56,867 nt of DNA from Clostridiales bacterium (GCA_004554705.1 SFKS01000008.1:1-56867); one strand, 5' to 3'; positions 43,138 to 51,518 are shown, counted from the first letter of the stretch. The notes: a model not told the origin generated them from the sequence alone. Made by a program: numbers and translations.

Positions 43138-44955
43138 TTATTTTTTTAATGTTCTCATAGAATTTAATGTTGCCAAAACTGTTACTCCTATATCTGCAAA
43201 TACTGCCTCCCACATTGTTGCTATACCTAAAAAGCCTAAAACTAATACTATTATTTTTACTCCTATTGCAAATACTATGTTTTCTTTTGATATTTTTATT
43301 GTTTTTCTAGCTAACCTTATTGCTTCACATAGTTTTGATGGTTCGTCGGTCATTATGACTACATCTGCAGCTTCTATAGAAGCATCTGCTCCATATCCGC
43401 CCATAGCTATACCTATGTCTGCTATGGCTATAACTGGTGCATCATTTAGTCCATCTCCTACAAATGCTACATTTCCTTTGTTTCTGTCTAATATCTCTTG
43501 CATTTTTTCTACTTTATCTACTGGTAGCAACTCTGTATAAACTTTATCAATATTTAGTTTTTTAGCTACTTCTTCACCTGTTGCAGTTCTGTCTCCTGTT
43601 AGCATTACAGTTTGTTTTATTCCTTGTTTTTTTAAAGTTTGAATTGCTAATTTTGAATCTTCCTTTATTTCGTCTGCTATTTCTATTTTCCCTGCATACT
43701 TTTCATCTATCGCTACATATACCACTGTTGAAGCAGTATTTTCTTCCTTAATTGATATACCAATTTTAGACATTAATTTTTTGTTTCCTAAGTAAGCCCT
43801 CTTTCCTTTAATAGTTGCAGTAACTCCATTCCCTGATATCTCTTCATATTCACTTATGTCAGCTTTATCTATTTCTTTTCCATAGCGTTCTATTATTGAG
43901 ATTGCTATTGGATGGTTTGAAAAGCTCTCTACAGAAGCTGCTACTTTTAGCAATTCTTCTTCACTGTCTACTGCTTCAATTGTCTGTACTTTAAAATTTC
44001 CTTTTGTTAATGTTCCAGTTTTATCAAAAACTATAGTATCAGTTTTTGATAATAATTCTAAATAATTGCTTCCTTTTATTAGAATTCCTTTCCTTGAAGC
44101 ACCTCCTATTCCTCCGAAAAAGCTAAGTGGAACTGATATTACAAGAGCACAAGGGCAAGATACTTGTAAAAAGGTTAGTGCTTTATATATCCAAATATTA
44201 AAATCTTGCTTGAATATAAGGGTTGGAACTGCTAGCATAAATATTGCCAATATAATGACCGTAGGTGTATATATTTTTGCAAATTTTGTTATAAATTTTT
44301 CCGTATGAGCTTTCTTTTCTCCTGCATTTTCTACTAAATCTAGTATTTTACTTAATGTTGATTCTTGAAGCTCTTTTGTAACCTTTATTTCTAAAAGTCC
44401 ATTTTTATTAATTACTCCACTTAATATTTCAGAATTAAATTTTACTGCTCTTGGCATAGGTTCTCCTGTTAATGCTGATGTGTCAATTAAAGCTTCTCCA
44501 TTTATTACTATACCATCTAGAGGAACTCTTTCTCCTGGTTTAACAAGAATAATATCTCCGATTTTTACGTCTTCTGGAGATTTAGATACAATTTCTGCTC
44601 CTATTTTAACATTTGCCATATCTGGTTTCAAATCCATTAAATTTTTTATTGATTTTTTAGACTTTTCCTCTGCATATTCTTCAAACATCTCTCCTATTTG
44701 GAAAAATAACATAACTGCAATTGCTTCTGAATATTTTTCTATTGCAAAGGCACCTATAGTAGATATGCTCATTAGAAATTTTTCACTAAAGAATTCTTCT
44801 TTTTTAATATTTTTTATGACTTCAAAAAAAACTTTGTAGCTGATTATTAGATAGCTTATAAAAAACAATCCTATTCGTAGCCACTCTAGTGTTGTAAAAT
44901 TAGCAATGATGAGTAAAATAGAGCTTATAGTAATTTTAACAATATCTTTTTTCAT
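43138..44955 (-). CDS. P1B-type heavy-metal-transporting ATPase (Zn/Cd type)
   Basis: An efflux pump for divalent metals. The 605-residue protein has membrane helices at both ends, the actuator motif TGEP, the metal-binding CPC in helix 6 (QVSCPCALVISVPL), the phosphorylation site DKTGTLT, the HP motif (SNHPIA), MLTGDR and GDGLNDAPV. The C-terminal helix region FADIGVTVLATLNSMR is typical of Zn/Cd/Pb pumps. There is no N-terminal cysteine-rich metal-binding domain; the protein begins directly with helices. No metalloregulator gene is adjacent. Confidence 0.92.
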   Translation of the reverse strand: MKKDIVKITISSILLIIANFTTLEWLRIGLFFISYLIISYKVFFEVIKNIKKEEFFSEKFLMSISTIGAFAIEKYSEAIAVMLFFQIGEMFEEYAEEKSKKSIKNLMDLKPDMANVKIGAEIVSKSPEDVKIGDIILVKPGERVPLDGIVINGEALIDTSALTGEPMPRAVKFNSEILSGVINKNGLLEIKVTKELQESTLSKILDLVENAGEKKAHTEKFITKFAKIYTPTVIILAIFMLAVPTLIFKQDFNIWIYKALTFLQVSCPCALVISVPLSFFGGIGGASRKGILIKGSNYLELLSKTDTIVFDKTGTLTKGNFKVQTIEAVDSEEELLKVAASVESFSNHPIAISIIERYGKEIDKADISEYEEISGNGVTATIKGKRAYLGNKKLMSKIGISIKEENTASTVVYVAIDEKYAGKIEIADEIKEDSKLAIQTLKKQGIKQTVMLTGDRTATGEEVAKKLNIDKVYTELLPVDKVEKMQEILDRNKGNVAFVGDGLNDAPVIAIADIGIAMGGYGADASIEAADVVIMTDEPSKLCEAIRLARKTIKISKENIVFAIGVKIIVLVLGFLGIATMWEAVFADIGVTVLATLNSMRTLKK

Positions 44956-44977
44956 ACTTACTCTTCCCTGTTTTTTT

Positions 44978-45871
44978 CTATATTTCCGTATTCTCTATTG
45001 CCTTGTTTATGGCTTTTGTTACATTAAATATAAAGGTTATTATGTCATAATACTTTTTTAGCATGTTGTAATCTAATACATCTTTGAACATCTTAGGTTC
45101 AAAAACATTTCCTGTGTGGAATCTTATGTATATTTGATTTTCTTTTATTGTTAATTCGTATTTTATTTCACTTGTTTTTATGAAATCTATCATCATTTCC
45201 ATCACATCTGCTGTTAATATCTGCATTGCTACTATCCTATTTTCTGCATATATATCAAAATATTTTTCAAATTCTGCAGAATCCATGTCTATTTTTGTTT
45301 TTCCTTTAAAAATTCCACCAAATTTTCCTTTATCTGAGCGTACCTTTAATGTTGTTCCTATATTTTTTGTAGCTTCTATATTTCCAAATATTCCATGAAA
45401 AATTGTAAATGTCTGTGTGCGTCCTTCTGAATCTGTGCTTTCTTCTTCTGTAAGCACTTCTGCCATCCTTAAAATACATTTTCCATCTAACATTCCTTCT
45501 ATTTCATCCTCTGAGTGGTAATTATCATATTTCTCAAATTCACCTTTTTGATATATTGCTGATGGTATTCCTCCTTTAGGGTTATATTTTAGATTCATAT
45601 CTATGTTTTTTATAAGTGGTTTAATAGCTTTTTCCTTAAATGTAGGTGTGTATTTTTCTTTACTTATTACTACTCCTGTTATTAATATTATCATTATAGT
45701 TATTAATACAAATGGTATGGCTGTATCTATTATTTTATTTAATACTAGTAATGTTAATATTCCTATTATTAATGCTATTAATATTTTTATTATTCTGTTT
45801 CTTTTTAATATTTGTAACTCTTCATTGCTTTCTGTGTAAATTTGCTCATATATTTCATTAAAGCTCTTCAT
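44978..45871 (-). CDS. DUF3137 family membrane protein
   Basis: A 297-residue protein with two adjacent membrane helices (about 28-48 and 53-70) and a large C-terminal domain with YHSEDEIEG, GRTQTFTIFHGIFG and RFHTGNVFEPKMF, which match the DUF3137 family. Its function is unknown, but the family is regularly encoded next to LemA, as here (15-base gap), so the pair probably forms a membrane complex. The N-terminal NEIYEQIYTES region is soluble. Confidence 0.8.
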   Translation of the reverse strand: MKSFNEIYEQIYTESNEELQILKRNRIIKILIALIIGILTLLVLNKIIDTAIPFVLITIMIILITGVVISKEKYTPTFKEKAIKPLIKNIDMNLKYNPKGGIPSAIYQKGEFEKYDNYHSEDEIEGMLDGKCILRMAEVLTEEESTDSEGRTQTFTIFHGIFGNIEATKNIGTTLKVRSDKGKFGGIFKGKTKIDMDSAEFEKYFDIYAENRIVAMQILTADVMEMMIDFIKTSEIKYELTIKENQIYIRFHTGNVFEPKMFKDVLDYNMLKKYYDIITFIFNVTKAINKAIENTEI

Positions 45872-45886
45872 TTTATCACCTTTTTA

Positions 45887-46429
45887 TTACAGTTCTATTT
45901 TTATATTATCTTTTTCCTTAGGGTTTTCTATTTCAAATAATTTTGCTTCTTTAAAGTGAAAAATTTTTGCTATAATATTATTTGGTACTACTGTTATTGC
46001 TGTATTATATGTTGTTACCGCTCCATTATATAGTCTTCTAGCTGCTTGAAGTTGGCTTTCTATTTTACTTAGTTTTTGTTGTAATAATAGAAATTGTTCA
46101 CTTGCTTTAAGCTCTGGATAGTTTTCTATTGTTGCAACTAATCTGTTGCATTCATTATTTAAGATTTCTCCTTTTTTCAAATCTCTTGTATTCATATACT
46201 CTGTTCTCATCTTTGCTATTTCCTCAAATATCTTGCTTTCATGTTTTGTGTATGTTTTAACACATTCTACTAGATTTGGAATCAAATCAAATCTTTGAGT
46301 TAAATATACATCAATTGTTGCACTTTCTCGATCTACTATTTTTTTCTTTTTTATTATGCTATTATATGTTTGTAATATTACTATGAGTATTACAGCAACT
46401 ACTATTCCTATTACGATTATCAAATCCAT
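45887..46429 (-). CDS. LemA family protein
   Basis: A 180-residue protein with one N-terminal membrane helix (2-22) and a helical bundle; the core YNSIIKKKKIVDRESATIDVYLTQRFDLIPNLVE-type region (YLTQRFDLIPNLV, then LNNECNRLVATIENYPELKAS and AARRLYNGAVTTYNTAI) is diagnostic of LemA. Its role is unclear; family members are linked to envelope stress and rhomboid or DUF3137 partners. It is the first gene of the LemA-DUF3137 pair on this strand. Confidence 0.9.
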   Translation of the reverse strand: MDLIIVIGIVVAVILIVILQTYNSIIKKKKIVDRESATIDVYLTQRFDLIPNLVECVKTYTKHESKIFEEIAKMRTEYMNTRDLKKGEILNNECNRLVATIENYPELKASEQFLLLQQKLSKIESQLQAARRLYNGAVTTYNTAITVVPNNIIAKIFHFKEAKLFEIENPKEKDNIKIEL

Positions 46430-46501
46430 ATTATTTCATCTCTTTCTATTATAGTTTTTATGTTATAATTATATATTATTTGTTTGTATTTGTCTATAAG
46501 T

Positions 46502-47269
46502 TTATTTTCTTTTTGTTTTTTCTTCAATTATCTTTTCTATTTCTTTTTTTTTCTTTTCTATTCTTTCTTTGCTTTCTTCTACTCTTTTTCGTATTTTTTC
46601 TTTAATTACATCTATATCTACATTGGGGAAGGCTGATACCAATCTTCTTCCTCTCCATGTTTTGCTTATAATTTCTTTTACTTTTTTTGTGATTTCTTCT
46701 GTATTGTCTTTTGCTTCATTGGATATTTTTTTAAATGAGTGTATTATATTATATGATATAGATATATCAGTAGTAAATATTGCTAATATTACTATTGTCA
46801 ATATATGTAGCCATGGCTGACTTATATTTTCTATTAATCCTAAGAATAGTGGATTTCCATATCTTAATATTATTTGTCCTATAATTGTAAATGGAATTAA
46901 TGTTTCTAGGCAGATCCTTCCATTTATATTGAACTTAAATCTGTGGTAATCCCACCATCTTGCATGAAATATTCTTTCCATTAAATAACTTGTAATATAT
47001 TCTAATGTCCCACATATACTCATTATTACGATTGTTGATATCCATATGCTATCTATTAAGCTTACACTTTCCATTGTTTTCATAAAATTTCCAAGTAGAA
47101 TTGTTATTGCAATTCCTCCAAATCCATATATTGGGCAATATGGTCCTATTAAAAATCCTCTATTTATAAATTTATGATGCTGTATTAAGGTTAATGTTAC
47201 CTCCATAAGCCATCCAATTACGGCATAAATTGTAAATAATAATACATATGTTTCTAGTTTTCCTATCAT
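46502..47269 (-). CDS. Multi-helix membrane protein of the putative ABC-transporter type IV (CmpB-like) family
   Basis: A 255-residue protein with five or six membrane helices in its first 170 residues and a highly charged coiled-coil tail (about 205-255, rich in Lys and Glu). Signature segments are AVIGWLMEVTLTLIQHHKFINRGFLIGPYCPIYGFGG (parts) and CGTLEYITSYLMERIFHARWWDY, typical of the PF06541 family often labelled a type IV ABC transporter, though no ATPase gene is present. Function unknown. Confidence 0.8.
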   Translation of the reverse strand: MIGKLETYVLLFTIYAVIGWLMEVTLTLIQHHKFINRGFLIGPYCPIYGFGGIAITILLGNFMKTMESVSLIDSIWISTIVIMSICGTLEYITSYLMERIFHARWWDYHRFKFNINGRICLETLIPFTIIGQIILRYGNPLFLGLIENISQPWLHILTIVILAIFTTDISISYNIIHSFKKISNEAKDNTEEITKKVKEIISKTWRGRRLVSAFPNVDIDVIKEKIRKRVEESKERIEKKKKEIEKIIEEKTKRK

Positions 47270-47280
47270 GTCTTTTCTCC

Positions 47281-48237
47281 TTAAATATATTTTTTTATAA
47301 ACTGTTGTACTGTTTTCCAGTACTGTTCTGGATTTACTTCACTGCTTTCTCCATGCCCTGCACCTTGTATTTCTAGCTTTTGTTTTTCACATTTTGCTTT
47401 TTTGTATATTTCATCTAGCATACTGAATGGTACAAATTTATCTTTTGTTCCGTGTATAAATAGAGTTGGTGTTACAGATTTTTTTACTTGCTTTATTGTT
47501 GATGCTTCTTCGAAACTGTATCCCAAATATATTTTACTCATAAGGCTTGCTGTATATAATAACGGAAATGGTGGTATATGAAAGATTTTATTTAAGTGGA
47601 CTTTAAATTCCTCCCAAACTGAACTGTATCCACAATCTGCTATACATACTTTTACTTCTTTGGGAAGGTCATCACCTGTTGCCATTGATACTGTTGCTGC
47701 TCCCATTGATATTCCATATAATATTATTTTTGAATTTTTATTTTCTTCTATTATTTTATCTATCCATAACTCTAAATCTAATCTATCAAGCCATCCCATT
47801 CCTATATATGTTCCTTCACTTTTGCCATGTGCTCTTAAATCTATTATTAGTACATTATATTTATATGATATAAACTGCTTTGCATATTCTACCATATCAT
47901 ATCCGCTGTTCATGTATCCATGTACAGTAATCACCCAAATATCAGATTTTTCTTTGGCTTTTATTTCATATCCTTTTAGTTTTAGTCCATCCACAGAAAT
48001 TATTTCTACTTGGTTTGAGTTTTCTTCCAACCATCTAGCATTCTCATTACTTATTTTTTCTTTTGCATTTTCTTGGTTTGGTGCAAAAATCATCATTGAA
48101 TATTTCCTAGTTATTTCTGCTTTTATAGCCATATCACATAGCCTTTTACCAGTATATAATATTAAAATTACTAGTACTACTATTATACTGGCTACAATTA
48201 ATAAACTATTCACAGGCACATTTCCTCCTTGTGACAT
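47281..48237 (-). CDS. Membrane-anchored alpha/beta hydrolase
   Basis: A 318-residue serine hydrolase with an N-terminal membrane helix (about 10-30). The domain has the oxyanion region VITVHGYMNSGYDM, DLRAHGKSEG, the nucleophile elbow GISMGAATV (GxSxG), and the acid and histidine in HGTKDKFVPF and GAGHGES. It belongs with the clostridial/bacillar YqkD-like hydrolases anchored in the membrane and facing outward or inward; the substrate is unknown. It is followed downstream by the PF06541 protein, 11 bases away. Confidence 0.85.
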   Translation of the reverse strand: MSQGGNVPVNSLLIVASIIVVLVILILYTGKRLCDMAIKAEITRKYSMMIFAPNQENAKEKISNENARWLEENSNQVEIISVDGLKLKGYEIKAKEKSDIWVITVHGYMNSGYDMVEYAKQFISYKYNVLIIDLRAHGKSEGTYIGMGWLDRLDLELWIDKIIEENKNSKIILYGISMGAATVSMATGDDLPKEVKVCIADCGYSSVWEEFKVHLNKIFHIPPFPLLYTASLMSKIYLGYSFEEASTIKQVKKSVTPTLFIHGTKDKFVPFSMLDEIYKKAKCEKQKLEIQGAGHGESSEVNPEQYWKTVQQFIKKYI

Positions 48238-48295
48238 ATATTATGTAACTCGTTTCAAGTTAGTTCTTACATAATATTTCCATTTCTTGCATGTC

Positions 48296-49150
48296 TTATG
48301 CTAAATTTCTACGCCAGTAAAATAAATATTGCTGTGCTAATCCAGCTAAGTCCCCATATTGTTTTTTTGCGAATTTTTGTATTTCTTTTGGTGTTTGTTC
48401 TTTGTTTTCGTAATATAACTCTGCTATTACTCTTTTCACCCACACATCTACTGGAAATACATTATATTTTTTTAGTGAAAATAGCATTATGCAATCTGCT
48501 ACTTTAGGACCTACTCCTGGTATCTTTAGCAATTGTTCTTTTAAGAGTTCTATATTGTCTTCTTTTTCTAGTCTGCTTAAATTTATTTCTTTTTTTAAAG
48601 TTTTTTGTACTGTTTCATAAACTCTTACATCTCTAAATCCTAATCCTAATTTTCTAAAGTCTTGTACAGTAGTATTAGCAAGCATTTCTGGTCTTGGAAA
48701 AGTGTAGTATGTTTTTTCTCCAAATTTTATTTTATTTCCATAATTTTCTGAAATTCTTTCTATAATTGTTTTTATTCTTGGAATATTGTTATTTGCAGAT
48801 ATTATAAAGGATATAAGTGTTTCCCATAAGTCTTGTTTTAGTATTCTAATTCCTTGCCCATATTGTATACTATTTTTTAAATAATCATCTATACTAGATA
48901 GATTATCTTTTATTTTTTCATAATCTGTATTTAAATCAAAGTATTCTGTGCAAATAGTTTTAATATTTTCTTCACAAACTCCAAAAAATACTATATTGCT
49001 TTTTTCTTTTTTTACATTTATAACATTATTTCCAAATACTCCAGTATAGCTACCATCTGCTTCTTTATTCCATCTGAAGCATTGTCCACATTCAAAAATA
49101 TGTACTGGTTCAAATGATTTTGCATTTTCTAAAATGTATTGTTGTTCCAT
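48296..49150 (-). CDS. ogg: 8-oxoguanine DNA glycosylase (Ogg type)
   Basis: A base-excision repair enzyme removing 8-oxoguanine, of the OGG1/AlkA-like helix-hairpin-helix superfamily. The 284-residue protein has an N-terminal domain with FECGQCFRWNKE, the LWETLISFIISANNNIPRIK helices, the helix-hairpin-helix IPGVGPKVADCIMLFSL containing the catalytic lysine, and the catalytic aspartate in VFPVDVWVKR, ending AQQYLFYWRRNL. Length and motifs match bacterial Ogg. It is a single gene just downstream of the tmRNA locus. Confidence 0.92.
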   Translation of the reverse strand: MEQQYILENAKSFEPVHIFECGQCFRWNKEADGSYTGVFGNNVINVKKEKSNIVFFGVCEENIKTICTEYFDLNTDYEKIKDNLSSIDDYLKNSIQYGQGIRILKQDLWETLISFIISANNNIPRIKTIIERISENYGNKIKFGEKTYYTFPRPEMLANTTVQDFRKLGLGFRDVRVYETVQKTLKKEINLSRLEKEDNIELLKEQLLKIPGVGPKVADCIMLFSLKKYNVFPVDVWVKRVIAELYYENKEQTPKEIQKFAKKQYGDLAGLAQQYLFYWRRNLA

Positions 49151-49172
49151 ATTTAGCCCTTCTTTTTTTTAT

Positions 49173-49262
49173 AATGCCAATGGGTGCCAATGGGGACGGA
49201 GATTTTTGGCAATAGAACGAGGTTGCCAAAAATCTCCGTCCCCATTGGCACCCATTGGCATT
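49173..49262. repeat. Perfect 40-bp palindrome, copy 1 (after the tmRNA gene)
   Basis: Left arm 49173-49212 and right arm 49223-49262 are perfect 40-bp inverted repeats around a 10-nt loop (TAGAACGAGG). The core is CCAATGGGGACGGAG followed by ATTTTTGGCAA. A GCCAATGGGT unit is duplicated at the outer end. It lies 25 bases beyond the tmRNA 3' end and could act as its terminator. Sequence type and repeat number suggest a REP-like or non-autonomous element. Confidence 0.85.
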
Positions 49263-49287
49263 CGTCTGGTGCGACGATTTAATCTTT

Positions 49288-49646
49288 TGGTGGAGATGGA
49301 GGGAGTCGAACCCTCGTCCAATATTCTTTCTATATAAACTTCTACGAGTGTAGTTTATTATTTAAAATTCCCTTGAATTCTTGCAAATAAACACGCTTAA
49401 ATTCTTAGTAGCCTTTATAATACCAATTGTTCTTAAGGCGAAGAGCAATTTTGTTTCCTACTTTATTTCGACGCTTTATCTGTACCAGTAGGCCTCACAG
49501 TAAAACGACGTTGCCATACTTAGGCAGCGTATGCTAATTCATTATCAGCGTTTATTTTTATTTCGCTTTTTTAAAGTGGCCAAAGCGACCATCCACTACT
49601 CGCTATTTATATTTCAAAAATATCGTCGAAGCCAAAATACATCCCC
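49288..49646 (-). ncRNA. ssrA: Transfer-messenger RNA (tmRNA)
   Basis: tmRNA rescues stalled ribosomes and tags the incomplete protein. On the minus strand the 5' end GGGGATG (49646 downward) pairs with CATCTCC before the encoded CCA at 49288, with one G-U pair. The T-arm shows GGGTTCGACTCCC, and the 5' part has the typical GGCTTCGACG. The tag-coding frame ends NADNELAYAA followed by TAA; an upstream in-frame stretch (SEIKI) makes the exact resume codon uncertain. The length of 359 nt is standard. Two long palindromes of the same family flank the gene. Confidence 0.95.
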
Positions 49647-49726
49647 ATATACTTTATTATTATACTACGGTTTTCATTTATATGTCAACTATTGATTAGC
49701 ATTTTGACAAAAAAATGGTGTAGGTT

Positions 49727-49792
49727 TACCAATGGGGACGGAGATTTTTGGCAATAAAACGAGATTGCCAAAAATCTCCGTCCCCATTGGTA
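49727..49792. repeat. Perfect 28-bp palindrome, copy 2 (before the tmRNA gene)
   Basis: Left arm 49727-49754 and right arm 49765-49792 are perfect 28-bp inverted repeats around the loop TAAAACGAGA, which differs from copy 1 at only two of ten bases. It shares the core with copies at 49173 and 35696. It ends 13 bases before the stop codon of the 49805 gene, so on the minus strand it may terminate that gene upstream of the tmRNA. Confidence 0.85.
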
Positions 49793-49804
49793 CATTTTAA
49801 TAAA

Positions 49805-50107
49805 TTAATTTGTCCTCTTTCTTCTTGTTGTAATTTCTACTTCTTTAAATAAGAAGTTTTTGAAACTTTGCCATGTAATTTCTTGGTGGAAGAATTCATT
49901 AATTTCGTCTTCGATTTTTTGTTCGTATGGTGTTAATTCAACTTTTATTTCATATGTTAAAATTCCTTTTAATTTAGACCAAAATGATGGTTTTGCTGGT
50001 AAGTTTTTGTTATTTGTGCATACCTTAAAAGCAGAGTTTTCTGCTTCAGCTTTGTTTACTACTTCACCATTTTCTTCCATTGGAATAATCTTTGATACTT
50101 CACTCAT
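49805..50107 (-). CDS. Unknown 100-residue protein under apparent WalR control
   Basis: I do not recognise this protein. It starts at ATG 50107 after GGGAGG, has no signal peptide or membrane helix, and has an acidic N-terminal half (EVSKIIPMEENGEVVNK) and a more structured second half with WSKLKGILTYEIKVEL, TPYEQKIEDEINEFFHQEITWQSF and a basic tail TTRRKRTN. Two tryptophans and the amphipathic segment suggest a helical, perhaps membrane-associated protein. The upstream region has a consensus promoter and four phased WalR half-sites, implying regulation with cell-wall metabolism. Confidence 0.7.
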   Translation of the reverse strand: MSEVSKIIPMEENGEVVNKAEAENSAFKVCTNNKNLPAKPSFWSKLKGILTYEIKVELTPYEQKIEDEINEFFHQEITWQSFKNFLFKEVEITTRRKRTN

Positions 50108-50190
50108 TACATTTTCCTCCCTTTTAAAGTATTTTTGAGATTTTTCTTTCGTAAGTACATTTATTTAATCTCTTTGTTATCTTCATATAT

Positions 50191-50219
50191 TTTATACTAC
50201 ATTTTTTTGCAATAATCAA
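50191..50219 (-). promoter_or_regulatory. Promoter of the 49805 gene
   Basis: TTGATT (50214-50219), 17-base spacer and TATAAA (50191-50196) on the minus strand. The leader is about 80 bases long. Confidence 0.65.
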
Positions 50220-50239
50220 TAGTTTTTACTAAGAAAATT

Positions 50240-50278
50240 TTAACATTTTTGTTACAGAATTGTTACTGGAATGTTACA
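50240..50278 (-). promoter_or_regulatory. Array of four WalR-like half-sites at 11-bp intervals
   Basis: Read on the minus strand: TGTAAC (50273-50278), AGTAAC (50262-50267), TGTAAC (50251-50256) and TGTTAA (50240-50245), each separated by exactly five bases. Three of four match the WalR consensus TGTWAH and the fourth has one mismatch. The array ends about 20 bp upstream of the -35 box, a typical activator position for OmpR/PhoB-family regulators. Confidence 0.7.
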
Positions 50279-50283
50279 TTTTG

Positions 50284-51506
50284 TTATTTTCCTATTAATG
50301 CTAAATCTTCACGTTTGGTTATTAAAATATTTTCAATTGTATTTTCTGAATAATTCTTTTCTTTTGTTTTTACAGTTATATAATTGGTCGTATGCCCTTC
50401 TATATATCCTGACTGCGTTTTGGTTTCAAAAAGTACCTCTAAAGTTTTTCCTATGTATTTATTTAAAAATTCTATTTCGTTTTTATTTGATAATTCAATT
50501 AGCTTGAGAATATTTGAATATATGCATTTTGCTAAACTTTATCTTTTCTAAAAAATTATATGTTATAATAAATTCTTCATCTGTCTCACCTGGAAAACCT
50601 ACTATTATATCTGTGGTTAATGCTACATTAGGAAATTTGTTTCTTAGCAGAGTTACTCCTTTTTCGAATTCTTCTACTGTATATTTTCTATTCATTCTTT
50701 TTAAAGTTTCATTGCATCCACTTTGAAGAGATAAGTGGAAATGCTCACATATTTTGTCTACTTTTCCTAATCTTTTTACAAATTCTTCTGTTATAAGGTT
50801 TGGTTCCAATGAACCTAATCGAATTCTTTTTAGTCCTTCTATTTTATTAATTTCTTCTAATAAATCTATTAGTTGAGTTCCATCTTCAAAATCTTTTCCA
50901 TATGATGCTACATGTATGCCTGTTATTACAACTTCTTTTATACCTTTTTTTACAATTTCTCCTATCTCTTGAAGTACACTTTCTATTTTTCTACTTCTTA
51001 CTCTTCCTTTTGCATATGGAATTATGCAATATGAACAAAAGTTATTGCAACCATCTTGCACCTTTATAACTGCTCTGGTTTTTTCTGTATATGTTACTGT
51101 TCCAAAATCTTGAAAGTTTTTTTCTTCTTCTATCTTGCCTATCTCTTGTTGTTTGTTTTTTGATGAGTATTTTTCTACAATATCTACAATATTACCTTTT
51201 TCTAAATTTCCGAACAATTATATCTAGCTCTTCGATTTTCTCCAATTCTTCTTTGCTTACTTGTGCATAGCAACCTGTTGCAACAACAATTGCTTTTGGG
51301 TTATGTGTCTTTGCTTGTCTTATTATTTGTCTTGACTTTTTATCTGCCATACTGGTAACTGTACAAGTATTAATAATATATATATCTGCTTTTGCATTGA
51401 ATTCAACTTTAGTATAGCCCTTTTCTATGAACTTCTGTGCTATTGCATTTGTTTCGTATTGATTAACTTTACAACCCAATGTGTAAAATGCTACTTTTTT
51501 TGTCAT
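50284..51506 (-). pseudogene. mtaB: tRNA (N6-threonylcarbamoyladenosine-37) methylthiotransferase MtaB with two lesions
   Basis: MtaB is a radical SAM methylthiotransferase that modifies t6A37. The N-terminal part has KVAFYTLGCKVNQYET, NTCTVTSMADKKSRQ and CYAQVSKEELEKIEELDIIV. Frame 0 meets CGG at 51210-51212; skipping the C (51212) gives V-GNLEKGNIVDIVEKYSS and the radical SAM motif CSYCIIPYAKGRVRSR. A second break at 50506 joins HIFKYS directly to KLIELSNKNEIEFLNKYIG in the +1 frame, with about 71 bases missing that normally encode the KRxGTPAxxM region. The TRAM-like C-terminus then ends LALIGK at 50284. The first break fits recoding; the second would inactivate the enzyme unless it is an assembly error. 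Confidence 0.85.
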
Positions 51507-51518
51507 ATTAGTTTCCTC

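Noticed and set aside
49134..49337. Plus-strand open frame across the tmRNA 3' region
   Set aside because: It runs through the palindrome and tmRNA sequence, has no ribosome binding site and no recognisable protein.
12516..51506. Ordinary homopolymer sequencing errors as the cause of the CGG frame breaks
   Set aside because: The breaks are not in homopolymers; each is the same single C before a GGN glycine codon. A systematic platform error remains possible and is listed as the main alternative.
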